A DNA stretch of 64,000 nucleotides, taken from Ambrosia x helenae (Eukaryota > Streptophyta > Magnoliopsida > Asterales > Asteraceae). Shown in pieces: positions 22,225 through 34,002 of this stretch (positions are counted from its first letter, which is position 1; each line of letters begins with the position of its first letter). A program made the translations under genes and the position numbers. The notes below the pieces were generated by a model that saw only the letters and a list, made by a program, of their open reading frames with translations, had not been told where the DNA came from and did no database searches. The stretch covers positions 62,273,468 through 62,337,467 of the forward strand of contig CM061233.1 of NCBI GenBank assembly GCA_030844895.1. The letters run 5' to 3'.

Positions 22225-24800
22225 AAGATAGCAAATAAGTTAGATTTAGGAACCCAAGCCAGTTTGGCTTTGGGTTTGCTCTTGGGAACATTTACAGTTT
22301 GTTCTTGACCAAGTTTAGAAATCCATGTCTTTTTGGCAATGGATTTTGCATTAAGTACAATGGTGGTATCCTTTTGAGGACCACCATCAACTTTGGTCAT
22401 CAGTAGTTGTACCATGTTCATAAGATCTTTAATCTCAGCAGTTTGTGAAACTGCTGATGATTTAGGTCTAACTACTGAAAGTGAATTTTGAGAAAAAGAC
22501 TTTTGTTGAGATTTTGTCTTTTTCTGAGAAAGGGTTTTTGCTGGTTGTTGTTTCTTGGGAGAAAAAGTTTTTACATAATCATTTTTGATTTGTTTCCCCA
22601 CAACCAGTTGTTGATTTTTCCTATTGAACTGAATACCCTTTCTATATCTGCAAAATTCTGTTTTGTGGTTGAACAGACCACAAATTTCACATTCTTTTGT
22701 CTTTTCTTTCAAAGACAAATCTCTGACTGTTTTGATTGGTTTTAGGTCATCAGTAGTTTTCAGGTTCTCAACTCCTGATGTAGTTGAAACTACTAATGGC
22801 TTAAAGTCAGATTTAATCAGTACTTCTGAAGAACTTTCTTTGTGTGATTTTAAAAAATTTTCATGGAAAGATGTGCATTCTTCCTCTTCAGAAGTTCCAT
22901 CTGAAATAATTTTTCTCCCATCTTCAGTAGTTTTGGGAGAGAAATCTGTTGGTGTTTCAGTATGATTGTACCCTATGCCAAACCTAACATTTGAAGCATT
23001 TTGTTTGTTTAGCAATAATTGGTACCCCTTACAAGATTCCACCCATTTTTCACATGTGACCTTGGTGTCAGCAAGCTCTTGTCTGACATTCCCTAGGTCA
23101 TTAATCATGATTTTAATTTGTGCTTGGGTTTCAATAGCAGAGTTAGTTAATTTAGAAACTTCTTTTGTTTTTGCAGAAAGTTTTCTTTCTAAATCACATT
23201 TTATCTGAGTGAGTTTTCTCTCAGAATCATTAGCTTTTCCTTGTAAGTGCACATTTGTCTCTCTTATGAGAGCAAAAGATTCTTTGCATGAATTTGAACA
23301 TAGTTTTGTCAAAGATTCTTTTGATACCTGTGACAAGGCAGATTTTGAGGAGCATCCCTCAAATGCCATTAAGGCAAAGTTCTTTCTGCCATTGTCAGGC
23401 TCTCCCCAGTTGATGTCAAACATTTTGTTGTCTGCATCAGGATTGCACTCTGTGGTCTCAAAAGGAAGACTGCTCCAGTCAACATACCCTGAGGTAAATA
23501 GACTTTGTTGAGAGGGTTGCTGTTGCTGTGGAGGTTGTTGAGCAGCTGGAAAGGGAGGGATTGATTGTTGACTCTGCATCTGTTGAGCAGGCATCTGTAC
23601 ATATTGTACTTGTGGCACATATTGGTGTTGTGGAGCTTGTGCCTGTACAAAATGTGCACTCCCTTGTGTTCCATTATTCCTGTTATAATTGGGGTTAAAA
23701 TTGTTTCCAGACTGAGATTGGTTAAAGCCAGAGCTTCTACATTCTCTAGCAAAGTGTCCCAACTTTTGACACTTGTGACATCTAAGTTTAGATTAGTCAA
23801 AACCAATTTTTGTAGAACTGTTAAGTCCTGGAAACTTCCTTCCTGACCTTTTGTAAAATTTGTTTGTTTTTAAACTTAACATGGCCAGTTGGTGCAAAAT
23901 ATCCATTTCTTCTAGGTCATCACTGCTGAAACTATTTAAGTCATCCATGATAAAACACATGTTATCAGCAGTTTGACCAAAGTCATTATTGTCATAACCT
24001 GGGAATGATCTTTCAGATGAGATCCCAGCAGTTATGTCAATGTGGTCAAAAGATCCAAAACTATTTGAACAAGTTGGTGAGTCTTGTCCCAATAGTGCTG
24101 TACTACCTGGTAGATAGTCATCAGCAGTTTTACCAGAATTTTGTAGCTTTTTCTTTTGATCAATTTCTCTCTCAAAAGTAAGTAATCTCCCATGAAGTTT
24201 TGTAAGAGTGAGGGAGCTAAAATCTGGTGAAGATCTTAAGACTATTGATTATGTTTCCCATTTATTAGGTAAAGACCTTAAAAATCTATGAAGCATAGAT
24301 ACAGTTGTATAGGTCTAACCATTTAGTTTTAGCTCAGATATTAATGAGGAAAATCTTTCAAATTGTTGAGTTAAAGTTTCCCCATTAATGTGAGCAAAAG
24401 TTTCATACTGTTGAGCCAAGATTTCTCTGGTGTTGGCAATCACCTCTTCAGTTCCTCCAAACTGTTCTTTTAGGCAGTCCCAAAGCTCTTTGGCACTATC
24501 ACAATGTAATAGGCCAGAGTAGATTTCATTTGGGAGTGCCATTGCCAACATAGAAAAAGCTTTTGCATCAAGCTCAAGTTTTAGGAAATCATCATCAGTA
24601 TAGTCTTTTGGTTCTTTTGGAATTTCTTCCTTAGTTTCAAGATTTATATTTACTGGTTTATGAGGACCATATATCACAGATCTCCAACAACCTGTGTTGG
24701 TCTGTGATAAGGTATGTGCCATTCTCTTTTGCCATATGTTATATTCATTTCTTACAAGCATGGCAGGTTTAGTGGCCGAACCAGTATTATGAGGATCCAT
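22200..24800 (-). pseudogene. gag: Copia A Gag, at least three nonsense codons
   Basis: It begins MDPHNTGSATKPAML, as in copia B. Stops at 24315-24317 (TAG where B has CAG), 24249-24251 (TAA) and 23793-23795 (TAA where B has AAA) break the N-terminal half. The rest (23762-22200) is open and carries the first knuckle end (GHFARECRSS), a Q/P-rich region, a coiled coil and the second knuckle CEICGLFNHKTEFC. It reads through to REFPKA, 25 bp past the start of the pol frame. It is non-functional as a complete Gag, so this copy would need Gag in trans. Confidence 0.88.
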
Positions 24801-24942
24801 TTTAAAGAGTATTGATTTGTCAAATATCTCTTAAAGTGATGGATGTTGATAAAAGTGAGCTTATAATCCTTTATTGAATATCAATAAGTGCCTGTGTCTG
24901 ATTCTCAATGTGTTAGATTGATATGTGATCAGATAAACCAGT

Positions 24943-24954
24943 GCTCTGATACCA
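24943..24954 (-). promoter_or_regulatory. Primer-binding site of copia A
   Basis: The minus strand reads TGGTATCAGAGC two bases after the 5' LTR, complementary to the 3' end of initiator tRNA-Met. The 142-base leader between it and the gag ATG has no other feature. Confidence 0.88.
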
Positions 24955-24956
24955 CT

Positions 24957-25653
24957 TGTTGGATCAATATGTTGCTCTTTTAGTTGAACTTGCTAGTTGA
25001 CACTTAAGTGTTTAGCAAGTTCTTGATGAGTGATAGCACAGCGGAATGTTTATAAGTTTAAAGCTACACTAATCAACAGGAGTTATTACTCCCCCTGGAT
25101 TCAAGAACTAATAAATGATAAGTGTTTATTGAGAATGTAAGTATTGAATGAGAATGAAACACTTCGACAGATTCTCAATAAACACGAAATGGAAATAACA
25201 ATTATAAGTGTTGAAGGATTTCTTGTATTAAAATCAATGTCTAAAACAGAGGGATGAAACCTTCTATTTATAGACTTTACAAATACATGAACCTTGCCAA
25301 AAGCAAGTTCAGAAACAAGTTGCAACAAGTTGCAGTCTTGGAACTTGTACATAAAGCAAAAAGAAACATTAAAGTAATAAACTACTGATATACAAAGGCG
25401 GTGGAAAAGATCTTCTGTAAGTACTGATGAATGACAAACTACTGATGAGTAGTTTGTCTTCAGTAGTTCTTCAGTAGAAGTGTCTGGTTTGAACTTCAGA
25501 ACTTCTGATGACTTTCTTCTTCAGTACTTCTGAATCTCTTCTTCAGCAGTTTGATCTTTCTTCTTCAGCAGTTCTATACTTAGAATATTTTGACAGAAGT
25601 GAATTAGACTAAGGTTTGCAAAAGTGGTTTCACCAATCCTTTTTGTCCTAACA
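24957..25653 (-). repeat. Copia A 5' LTR
   Basis: 697 bp, nearly identical to 14196-14893. TATAAATA on the minus strand at 25265-25272 is the likely core promoter for genomic RNA. It is followed by AAATC, the right TSD copy. Confidence 0.92.
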
Positions 25654-25658
25654 AAATC

Positions 25659-27966
25659 TCCCTAAAAACTTGATAGAAACGTATTTGAAAATGTACTCTG
25701 TTGATGATTCCTATGTGTGTTCTAAAAGTTACTACTCCTTAAAACCTTTGGTTTAGTGTAGATTAACTTATCGAAATAGGGATCCTTATATAAGAATATG
25801 TTCTTTAGGAGTTTTACTTAAGTTTTTAATGCCTAATATTGGGACTAATTCTGCCTATACCATCGGCTATATCGTTGAATTCTTAAACCTTCAAAATTTC
25901 TACGACGGGTGGTGTAAGGTATGTCACCAAGCGTCATGTATCATGGAAAGTTAGACATCCAAATCACTATGTTGCTCCTTTCCGTATCAAAGAGGCCATA
26001 ACTTTTCCTTGGGTATCCTAGTTCTCGTCTTCTTATAGAGTTAGATTGCTATCTATGAAGATCTTATTGCTAAACTTATGGTAGGTTCTCTTGTATTGTT
26101 AAATATTTCTTATAACAATTATCGCGAACGCATCCGCTCTCCCGTTAGGGCCTATCTTATACATCTTTGTCAGGAAATTTTATCACTATAATTAAAAGGT
26201 TACGTAACTAACCCAACGTTTTTGGTGATAATTTAAGGTCGACAGGGAATATCAAAGTGATGGTACACGTATTAAACCTTAAGAATACCTCTGGTAGCAT
26301 TCATTCCTAGTCTCTTCGAGTTGCCGGTTAGGATACTCATGGTGATCATTCCATTCCTTAAGACTAGGTTACCACCTTTCCGGTTGACATTCCTGAATCA
26401 TCTTTAAAACTTGTTTAGCGATCACAACTTCAACATACTATATTTATCTTAAATCCGCGAAGGTCGATATCAATCAAGTCCGAATAAAAGAATTTAGTAA
26501 CCAATGGTTTTAGCTTCTTATTTTCAGTCTAAACATTCAACCTATACATACGTACGAATCACATAACAATGAACCATACAATCAACATTAACTATTTGGT
26601 CTAAAGATAGAAACTTATCGGATCATCCGCTTGCTAGGTTGATTAAATTTTGCACCTCGACATCTTGAATTCTTTCAAGTTACAATGCCGAGTTTTGGCG
26701 GGGTACCTGGTTCTCCTGGTTAAACTTATAACTTAATCATGAAGGTTAGTCAATCATAATTTTATAATCATGTTAATAAAAATAACTACTATACTAGTCA
26801 TGGAGGTATTTATACACATATATACACACACATTACTACCAAAACGTGCCAAAGTCGCAAAATATGTCGATCCTAGCCATATAAGTATATCACGTATTTG
26901 GTTATGACTCTATCGTAGTCCATTTTCTCACATAAACCTATGTTGTCATGGTATAATATTCCTTTTAACCGTCTTCACAAACGCTTATGCTTCCCCCATT
27001 AGGATCTTTCTTTACATCCCTAATAGGTTCTATTCGGGTAACTAGTCACTTCATTGAAAGGCTATGGAACTAAGTTGACAGTTGAGATAATAACCCATAG
27101 ACAACATGGTTTAGTTTCTAACTTTTAGTCTATTTGGTCGGAAGATGTTACCACTAGGTTCAACTTGTATATAACCACAATTTTATAATAAGCAATAACT
27201 ATTTGGTTATAAAGTAAAACTTATCGAATTAGAGGGTAAAGGTGGACCTTCCGGGCCATTGACTTTGTTGATCAAAACTTATCTTGATACCTTGGATTCC
27301 TTCTAGTTGTAGCGCGAAACACGGCGCCATGAAATACCTGTTACTTATGGTCATTCTACCACTTAATCATGAGGTGTTAACCGAATATAGTGTCGTCTAC
27401 TCAGAATCATTATACACATATATCAAATTAAGAGGATAAATATTACGTTAATCTTAGGATGCGTTTATAAATAAGCATTATATGCCAAGTCGTATAAAGT
27501 ATAATAAATTTATAACCCTTACTATGGTCCTTCGAGTATATCACACATTTGTTCGTGTCTATAGCGTTGTTTGTTTCCTTATATAAGTTCATGGTTACCA
27601 CTTCTAATTTCGGTGACTCTTCGGATTTCATAGAACTTTTTGAGCCTATAAATTCACAATTACATGACGTCAAATGTAATCGTCAATTTACCTCACGAAA
27701 TTATTCTAGTAATCTCCGTTGTAGTCATCATTCACGTAACACTCAAAGTTCGTACACTAGTCACACTGGTTCTAAGTCCCGGTAAGCATTCTAGCGTGTT
27801 CAGGTACTCGAGTCTCTACTTATTTCGTTCCTTATTCCGGTCAGTCTTATATAATTTCAAGGCGTCCCCTAGCTAGGTAATCTTAGAGCCTTAAACGCTA
27901 AGTTCTCTTAAGTTGTCCTGGTGTAGTATAGGATATCTGAAGATGTCCTATTTCACCACGACCGTT
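25659..27966 (-). other. LARD1 internal region, 5' part
   Basis: About 2.3 kb with no recognisable protein in any frame; the small frames near 27443-27876 show no domain. Next to the PBS, 27915-27962 forms a long imperfect hairpin: arms GTCCTGGTG...TAGGATATCT and AGATGTCCTA...CACCACGAC around a short loop. Confidence 0.65.
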
Positions 27967-27978
27967 GCTCTGATACCA
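27967..27978 (-). promoter_or_regulatory. Primer-binding site of LARD1
   Basis: The minus strand reads TGGTATCAGAGC, two bases from the LTR end GGGTTGTTACA. Confidence 0.88.
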
Positions 27979-29440
27979 ACTGTAACAACCCGACCCGGTG
28001 GGGGCTGGTTGAAATGACAGTTTGGTAACAGACTTGCACAACGGGAGCAACGATAACTAATATTTATTTATTTTTACAATTTCTAATCCAAAAATATAAT
28101 TACAATTTATAAATATAACTAAAGTCTAATGCAGGGACGAGACGCGACGGTCGTCGAAGCAGTTGAGGAGTGTAATCCACTAGTCGATCCGATCTCTATC
28201 CGTACATATCTTTAGATGCTCTAAACCATAATGCTTAAGGCTCGAACCTTCTAACATGATAATCTCTAATCCGCAACATATGATCATAATCCGTATGCTT
28301 CATAATCATCCGAATGCGGTACCTGAACACATGCTTAAAAGAGTTGGGTCAGCAATTATGCTGGTGAGTCCGTGTAAGTTGTTAAGTAAATCCAAAACAG
28401 TTTAATAGTTCAAAAACAAGTTTACACGGTTTCTAAACATGGTGATGTACAAGTATCACACCTCAATCCTAACACGGAATCCATCTACTCCCATTATGGA
28501 TTCCCTACGGCATAATATATGCCGCAACGGTCCGCAGACCTTAGTGGAGGGTTTTCCGGGCTTCCGGATCCACTGTGCGTGGGGGGATTCCCCAAGTAGT
28601 ACTACCTATATATTAAGTGGCCCAACTCCCTTGGGTTAATGAGTATGCATCTGGTTTCGGGAGCCCTTGTCACATCAAGTGGGTTACAAACAAAACAGTT
28701 TACACGTACAAGCATATGTTCACCCCAAAAGCATTTAAAACAGAAAAAGGGGGAAGTACACGAACTCACCTTAGTAGCGTTTCATGTCACATAGTGTCAG
28801 GGTATTCCAATTCGAGGTCAACCTATGGTTCTTATACAATGACCTAATACAATCACGAGCATTAGTGTGTGTAACCAAGTGTTGCGGTTACACGTGTGGG
28901 CAAGTTAGGACCTTTCCGTTTTTAATGTATTTATCTATTCAGCATCTTATGCCCTATTAGTAACGAGATAGCCGATGTTTATGTTACTTTGTTTATATAG
29001 TTCTTCGAGTTCCGAATGTCGGGTTAATAGCATTTATTCATATGTATTGTTACCTAGGTTATAAATAATCCAATGTCCGAATGATCAAGTGCACTACTTG
29101 GTTTCCTATGTCCGATTATGTTATTGTTATGAGTAGCCGAGTCCATGGTTCTTGTCTCTAGATTCAATGTCTCTAATGACCTTAAGACATTAGATACTAA
29201 GTTACATATGATGTCCTATGTCCGCAATGTACCTTTAATGTCCAATGCCATATTGTTACTAAGTCGTGTATGGAGCTAGTCTATCTAAGTCCATATATCC
29301 ATTGTATTTGTATCACCATTGTCATTCGTCCATCTCATTTAATGTCATAATAGTCCTTATTATTCGAGTCCTATGTCCGAATTATTGTTTATAATCCTAT
29401 GTCTTTATCACCACTTATATTATATCAAACATATCACCAA

Positions 29441-30978
29441 GGTGTTGTTTGTTTTTCTGCAGGAAAAGGTCTGCAGTCTGCGGACCACATCTACAGACAT
29501 CTGCAGGAGAAGAGGTGGACCAAAGGTCTGCAGTCTGCAAGAAGAAGACTGTTTGTATTGTTAACGTCTGCAGGCTGCTGAAATAAACTAAAATTTAAAT
29601 AAACTATTTTTTTACAGCAGTCTGGTGGCAGACGGTGGTGGTGGGTGTACGGTGGTGGGGGTGGGTGGTGGTGGACGGTGGTGGGGGTGGGTGGTGGTGG
29701 ACGGTGGTGGTGGACAGTGGTGGTGGGTGGTGAACCGTGGTGGTGGTGGACGGTTATGGTGGATGGTGGTGCTGGATGGTGGTGGACGGTGGTGGTGGAC
29801 GGTGGTGGTGGATGGTGGTGGTGGATGGTGGTGGTGGGTGGTGGTGGAGGACGGTGGTGGTGGAGGGGTGGTGGTGGATGGTGGTGGTCGATGGTGGTGG
29901 TGGTGGACGGTGGTGGTGGTGGTAGGTGGTAGGTGGTGGTGGACCATGGTGGGGGTGGACCATGGTGGTGGTGGACGGTGGTGGTGGTGGTGGGTGGTGG
30001 ACCGTGGTAGTGGTGGACGGTGGTGGACGGTGGTGGTGGATGGTGGTGGTTGACGGTGGTGGTGGATGGTGGTGGTGGACGGTGGTGGTGGATGGTGGTG
30101 GTGGTGGACGGTGGTGGACCGTGGTAGGTGGTGGACGGTGGTAGGTGGTGGTGGACCGTGGTGGTGGTGGGTGGCGGGGTGGTGGACCGTGGTGGACCGT
30201 GGTGGTGATGGACGGTGGTAGGTGGTGGGTGGCGGTGGTGGTGGACAGTGGTGGTGGTGGTGGTGGATGGTCGACGGTAGTGGTGGTGGTCGACGGCGGT
30301 GGTGGCAGGTGGTGGTGGATGGTGGTGGTGGACGGTGGTGGATAGTGGTGGTGGTGGTGGGTGGTGGACCGTGGTAGTAGTGGACGGTGGACGGTGGTGG
30401 TGGATGGTGGTGGTGGACGGTGGTAGTGGATGGTGGTGGTGGTGGACCGTGGTAGGTGGTGGACGGTGGTAGGTGGTGGTGGACCGTGGTGGTGGTGGGT
30501 AGCGGGGTGGTGGACGGTAGTGGTGGTGGTGGTGGTGGGTGGTGTACGGTAGTGGTGGTGGTCGATGGTGGTGGTGGCCAGTGGTGGTGGATGGTGGTGG
30601 TGGTGGTGGACGGTGGTAGTGGTGGGTGGTGGTGGTGGTGGGTAGTGGTGTTGGACGGTGGTGCTGGACGGTGGTAGGTAGTAGTAGACCGTGGTGGTGG
30701 TGGTGGACGGTGGTGGTGATGGACGGTGGTGGTGGTGGTGGTGGGTGGTGGTGATGGACGGTGGTGGTGGTGGTGGGTGAGGAGAAGAGAATGGGAGAAG
30801 TCCTTTGAAGACCTTAGAAGACTTTGAAACAAGTATGCACCAAGAAGAGGTTAAGAAGACCTTTTTGGGTGAAAGGTCTTCCAAAAAAACAATCTGCAGA
30901 CCTCAAATGTCTGCGCGTGTCTGCTTGGCGCAGACAAAAGAGGTCAGAAGTGCTTCTGAGCAAAAAACAAACAGCACC
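29441..30978. mobile_element. Harbinger-like non-autonomous DNA transposon
   Basis: Terminal inverted repeats GGTGTTGTTTGTTTTT and (reverse) AAAAACAAACAGCACC flank it, with a CAA duplication (29438-29440, 30979-30981). The empty site is intact in the other LARD1 LTR. A 3-bp TSD with GG-G-TTGTTTG ends points to the PIF/Harbinger (Tourist) group, though CAA is not the usual TAA. The subterminal parts are rich in GTCTGCAG units in both orientations. No transposase is present; the middle is a minisatellite. Confidence 0.75.
29628..30778 (+). repeat. GGT-rich minisatellite (about 1.15 kb)
   Basis: An irregular array of GGTGGTGGTGGACGGT and GGTGGTGGATGGT-type units. It has almost no A outside GA steps and hardly any C. 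The triplet bias leaves most frames open, producing a 406-codon H/T/P-rich frame on the minus strand (29612-30832) and G/W-rich frames on the plus strand. These are by-products of the repeat. The reverse strand is C-rich; the G-rich strand could form G-quadruplex or triplex structures. Confidence 0.9.
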
Positions 30979-31076
30979 CAAGTGTGTATCATGTACCCAA
31001 TATGTATACTTATTTATATTATTCATATTAGTTAGTTATGTTCGTTGGGTCATCCGGTCCGAAGTTCCTTGGTATC

Positions 31077-33788
31077 TGTGACATCTGTCACCTTCGTCTT
31101 TTATCTAGTTGACAGCAATAGCCTTTCAAATATTCCTATTATAGTCCCTATAAGTTTCGTCGTTTCAAATTTAATTTTAGAGCAAACTAAAATTTATCAT
31201 TTCTATTTATTATGGATCGGGTATAAGTTGTAATCAAATACGTATGTTAAAACGTATTCGTAAAATAATTTTATAAAAATTTCAAGTCTTATAAAGTTTT
31301 AAAAAACTTTTAAGTTAAGATACTTAACCAAGTTAACTTTTTATAAAGGAAATACTATCCTAGTTTCATAATAAACTAACCTAGTTAAAAATATAGGGAC
31401 CATTTATGTCAAACAATGAAAGTTCAAATCTGAAACTCAACCCCTCCTCTCCCCTTGGTTTTCCGGTCAGATTTCCGGCCACCGGAATACACTTCCGGCG
31501 AGCCTTAAAATTTAAGGTTTAGGCACCTTTAACTCGGATTAATGACCTCAAACGTTTCTGTAACTATACTAAATGAATTAAATGATTTTAAACCAACATT
31601 AAACGCGTTTTAATGGGCTCTTAATCGGATTAAAGAAGGTAACCGTCGGTTTTACCAAACGCCCATTACAGTCTGATCCGTTAGCCACATCTTTATAAAC
31701 TGAACACCTCATTTCATTCCTGCACTTTAATCGCTCCAAAACCACCAAAAATCGCCTCAATTCGTCGCTGAAAAGCTGCTCAATTTGCGATTTGTATTTC
31801 GGCTCTTGAAGCTTCACTTTCGACTAAGATTCGTGCTTGTAAGTCCCAAATTATTATGCCGTTTTACTCTTTATATAATGCTCTACGAAAGCCCCTTATA
31901 ACAGTTATGAATCGGCTCTGTATTTTGGTTATTAGATTTAGGGCTAGGGTTAGGGTTTTGGCTTGAAGAATTGGGGAAGAAGATGAGACTAGCTTTTTAT
32001 ATAAATGTTTAATCTTTCAAATAAAATCACAAATAAGGTTGTGGAGTAGTGGTCACAGCATTGTGTTGCTGTTGATCAGACACACGTTCGAACCCCCTTC
32101 ATGGCGGGTTTGATCATTTATTTATTTTTTTTTAGTTTGTTTATATATAATATTTATATATAAATACCTTGATATCTTAAAATATTCATAATAAATCCAT
32201 CTTTTGTCCAAAAATTATGAAAATTTAGGAGTAGCTTCTTGACACCTCATAGAATATTATCCCACTTTTAGTTTTTGGAAAATGTTTTATTTTTATATTT
32301 TTATTGAATTAAATGGTTTTAATCATATTTAATTAATTAAAAATTTGTTTTTAATGATTTTAATCTCAAACTTTTTGGGTAGTTATTTCTCATCATCATG
32401 AAATGAAATAAAAATTATTGGTTCAGAAAAACATTTATTTTTTATTAATTTTCCTATTTTTAATCATTTAAACATGATTTAATCTCATTAAATCAGTTTT
32501 AAATATAAATAATTTTATAAAAATTATGGGAAAATTATTTCAATTTGTTTACATCAAAAAGCATCCATTTTCAATAAAAATAGCATTATTGGATCATATC
32601 TTGTATTATTAGTATTATTTATCAATTACGACATAATTAAACGTTTATTTATTTATACTATTACAAAATCTATTTTATAAATACCTTTCTTATAAAATAG
32701 AAAATTTTCTTATGTTGAAAGTCTTAATTATTATTTGTCGGATCATTGTCTAATTCGTCATTATTTATTTCAATATTTATAATTATCGTATTTATTTACA
32801 ATAATTAGTTAAAGTAATTAACTAAATTATTTTGTCTTAATTATTTAAACATATTTTTAACTAAATACACAATTGTTAATAATTATATTATTTAAACCAC
32901 ATTTACAACCTTTCATATATTATTTGTGATATACAACTGTTACATTAACGCGACTTATCATAAAAAAAACTCTATTTCCCCAAATCGACTTAGCAAACCC
33001 TAATGCCTTAGTCCCTAGATACTTTAGACTTTTTAGACACTTCCTTATTAGTATTCTTACACATTATAGGTTGAATTCCTCTGAATTCCCATTACTTAGC
33101 TCACGACCGCTTAAGTGGATTTTGATCGCTTTCGCAAACTGTGAGTATATCTTTCCCCTTTTTACTGTCTTACTATTTTGGGGTGACTCATGTACTTATT
33201 ATCAAGTTTCTATTTCTTTTACTAAATGCAATTCTCATGTGTGTTTGCTTTATGTTAATTGGTGTGTCTATGACTTGTCAAAATCATTAACCGTTGGGCG
33301 GCCTAGCATTTCAATGAATAGTACTATGGTATACCCCTTGAGACTCTGTTGAGAGAATCTTGGTCATTGTCTTGTTAATTCATTATTCATTTGGTTAGTC
33401 ATGTGTTAGTCATTATTCATAGGCTTGGTTTTGAACGGATATTACTTATTACATAATTGCAAATGGTACCGCACATGAATTGCTAAACACTTTTTCTACT
33501 ATATGTATTAAAACAGGGTATGCTCACCAATACATTTTGTATTGACATATACTATTTTCGTACAAGTTTCAGGTTATTTATGAGATGACTTTTAAGCTTT
33601 TGGAATTTTACTTAGATTTTGGATTCATTGTATTTCAGTTTAGTTGACATTTAGAAACGTTGTATTTCATTTCAATGTAATAAATTATTTAATCAATGTA
33701 TCAATATTTACACTTTTAGTCCATGAGCTTTTGAACAATCGTCACTACGTGACACCTCGATGTTTCCGCCATCGGTTGGGGTGTTACA
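31077..33788 (+). repeat. LARD2 5' LTR
   Basis: 2,712 bp, TGTGACATCTG...GGTTGGGGTGTTACA. It holds a telobox-like run (TAGGGCTAGGGTTAGGG, 31940-31956), the anchor GAATTGGGGAAGA (31968-31980) and a tRNA-like module. Bases 32140-32960 are AT-rich with no gene. The 72- and 93-codon frames here recur in the 3' LTR but match no family I know. Confidence 0.88.
32040..32133 (+). promoter_or_regulatory. tRNA-like module in LARD2 5' LTR
   Basis: GAGTAGTGGTCA (A-box-like, 32044-32055), CGTTCGAACCC (B-box-like with one change, 32085-32095), then a T9 run (32125-32133) that could terminate Pol III. The B box is 117 bp from the anchor start at 31968. Confidence 0.5.
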
Positions 33789-33791
33789 GAT

Positions 33792-33804
33792 TGGTATCAG
33801 AGCC
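33792..33804 (+). promoter_or_regulatory. Primer-binding site of LARD2
   Basis: TGGTATCAGAGCC three bases after the 5' LTR. A hairpin follows at once: GTTATAG (33808-33814) pairs with CTATAAC (33849-33855), with inner TAGG/CCTA pairing. Confidence 0.9.
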
Positions 33805-34002
33805 ATGGTTATAGGGAATTAGGTTATTAGAATGCCTTTTAGCCTAGTCTATAACTAAGCTTACTTTCATGAGTCTTCTCGTGTATATTCCTCTTTATTC
33901 TTATAATTTTCTTTCTAGGTATTTTTGCTATGATACTTTCTCGTTATTCTTTCGGTATTTTGCTTAGAAAAGAACACACTCGTATTACACAAACGAAACG
34001 AT

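Larger units (their letters stand above)
14196..25653 (-). mobile_element. Copia A: 11.5-kb Sirevirus-like element with a third ORF
   Basis: TSD AAATC lies on both sides (14191-14195, 25654-25658). LTRs are 14196-14893 and 24957-25653. On the minus strand the order is 5' LTR, PBS (24943-24954), gag (24800-22200, broken), pol (22224-18916, open), spacer, ORF3 (18390-14935, broken), PPT and 3' LTR. By eye the LTRs differ at about five substitutions and one A-run indel. Gene order, an extra 3' ORF and a GGGGGAGAT PPT fit Sireviruses as known to me. It is inserted in the internal region of LARD1. Confidence 0.92.

Noticed and set aside
27443..27876. Three overlapping frames of 70-78 codons in LARD1
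   Set aside because: Short, on both strands, no recognisable family.
29612..30884. Long minus-strand frames (406 and 376 codons) rich in P, H and T
   Set aside because: They lie wholly in the GGT-type minisatellite, occur in two overlapping frames, and follow from the triplet repeat lacking stops.
31599..31817. 72-codon minus-strand frame, nearly identical at 36760-36978
   Set aside because: Conservation is explained by LTR duplication; antisense to the element and no domain seen.
32040..32133. A genuine tRNA gene
   Set aside because: B box and A-like box are present, but no acceptor stem or cloverleaf could be drawn; the same holds for the modules at 1166, 1845, 2001, 11052 and 57616.
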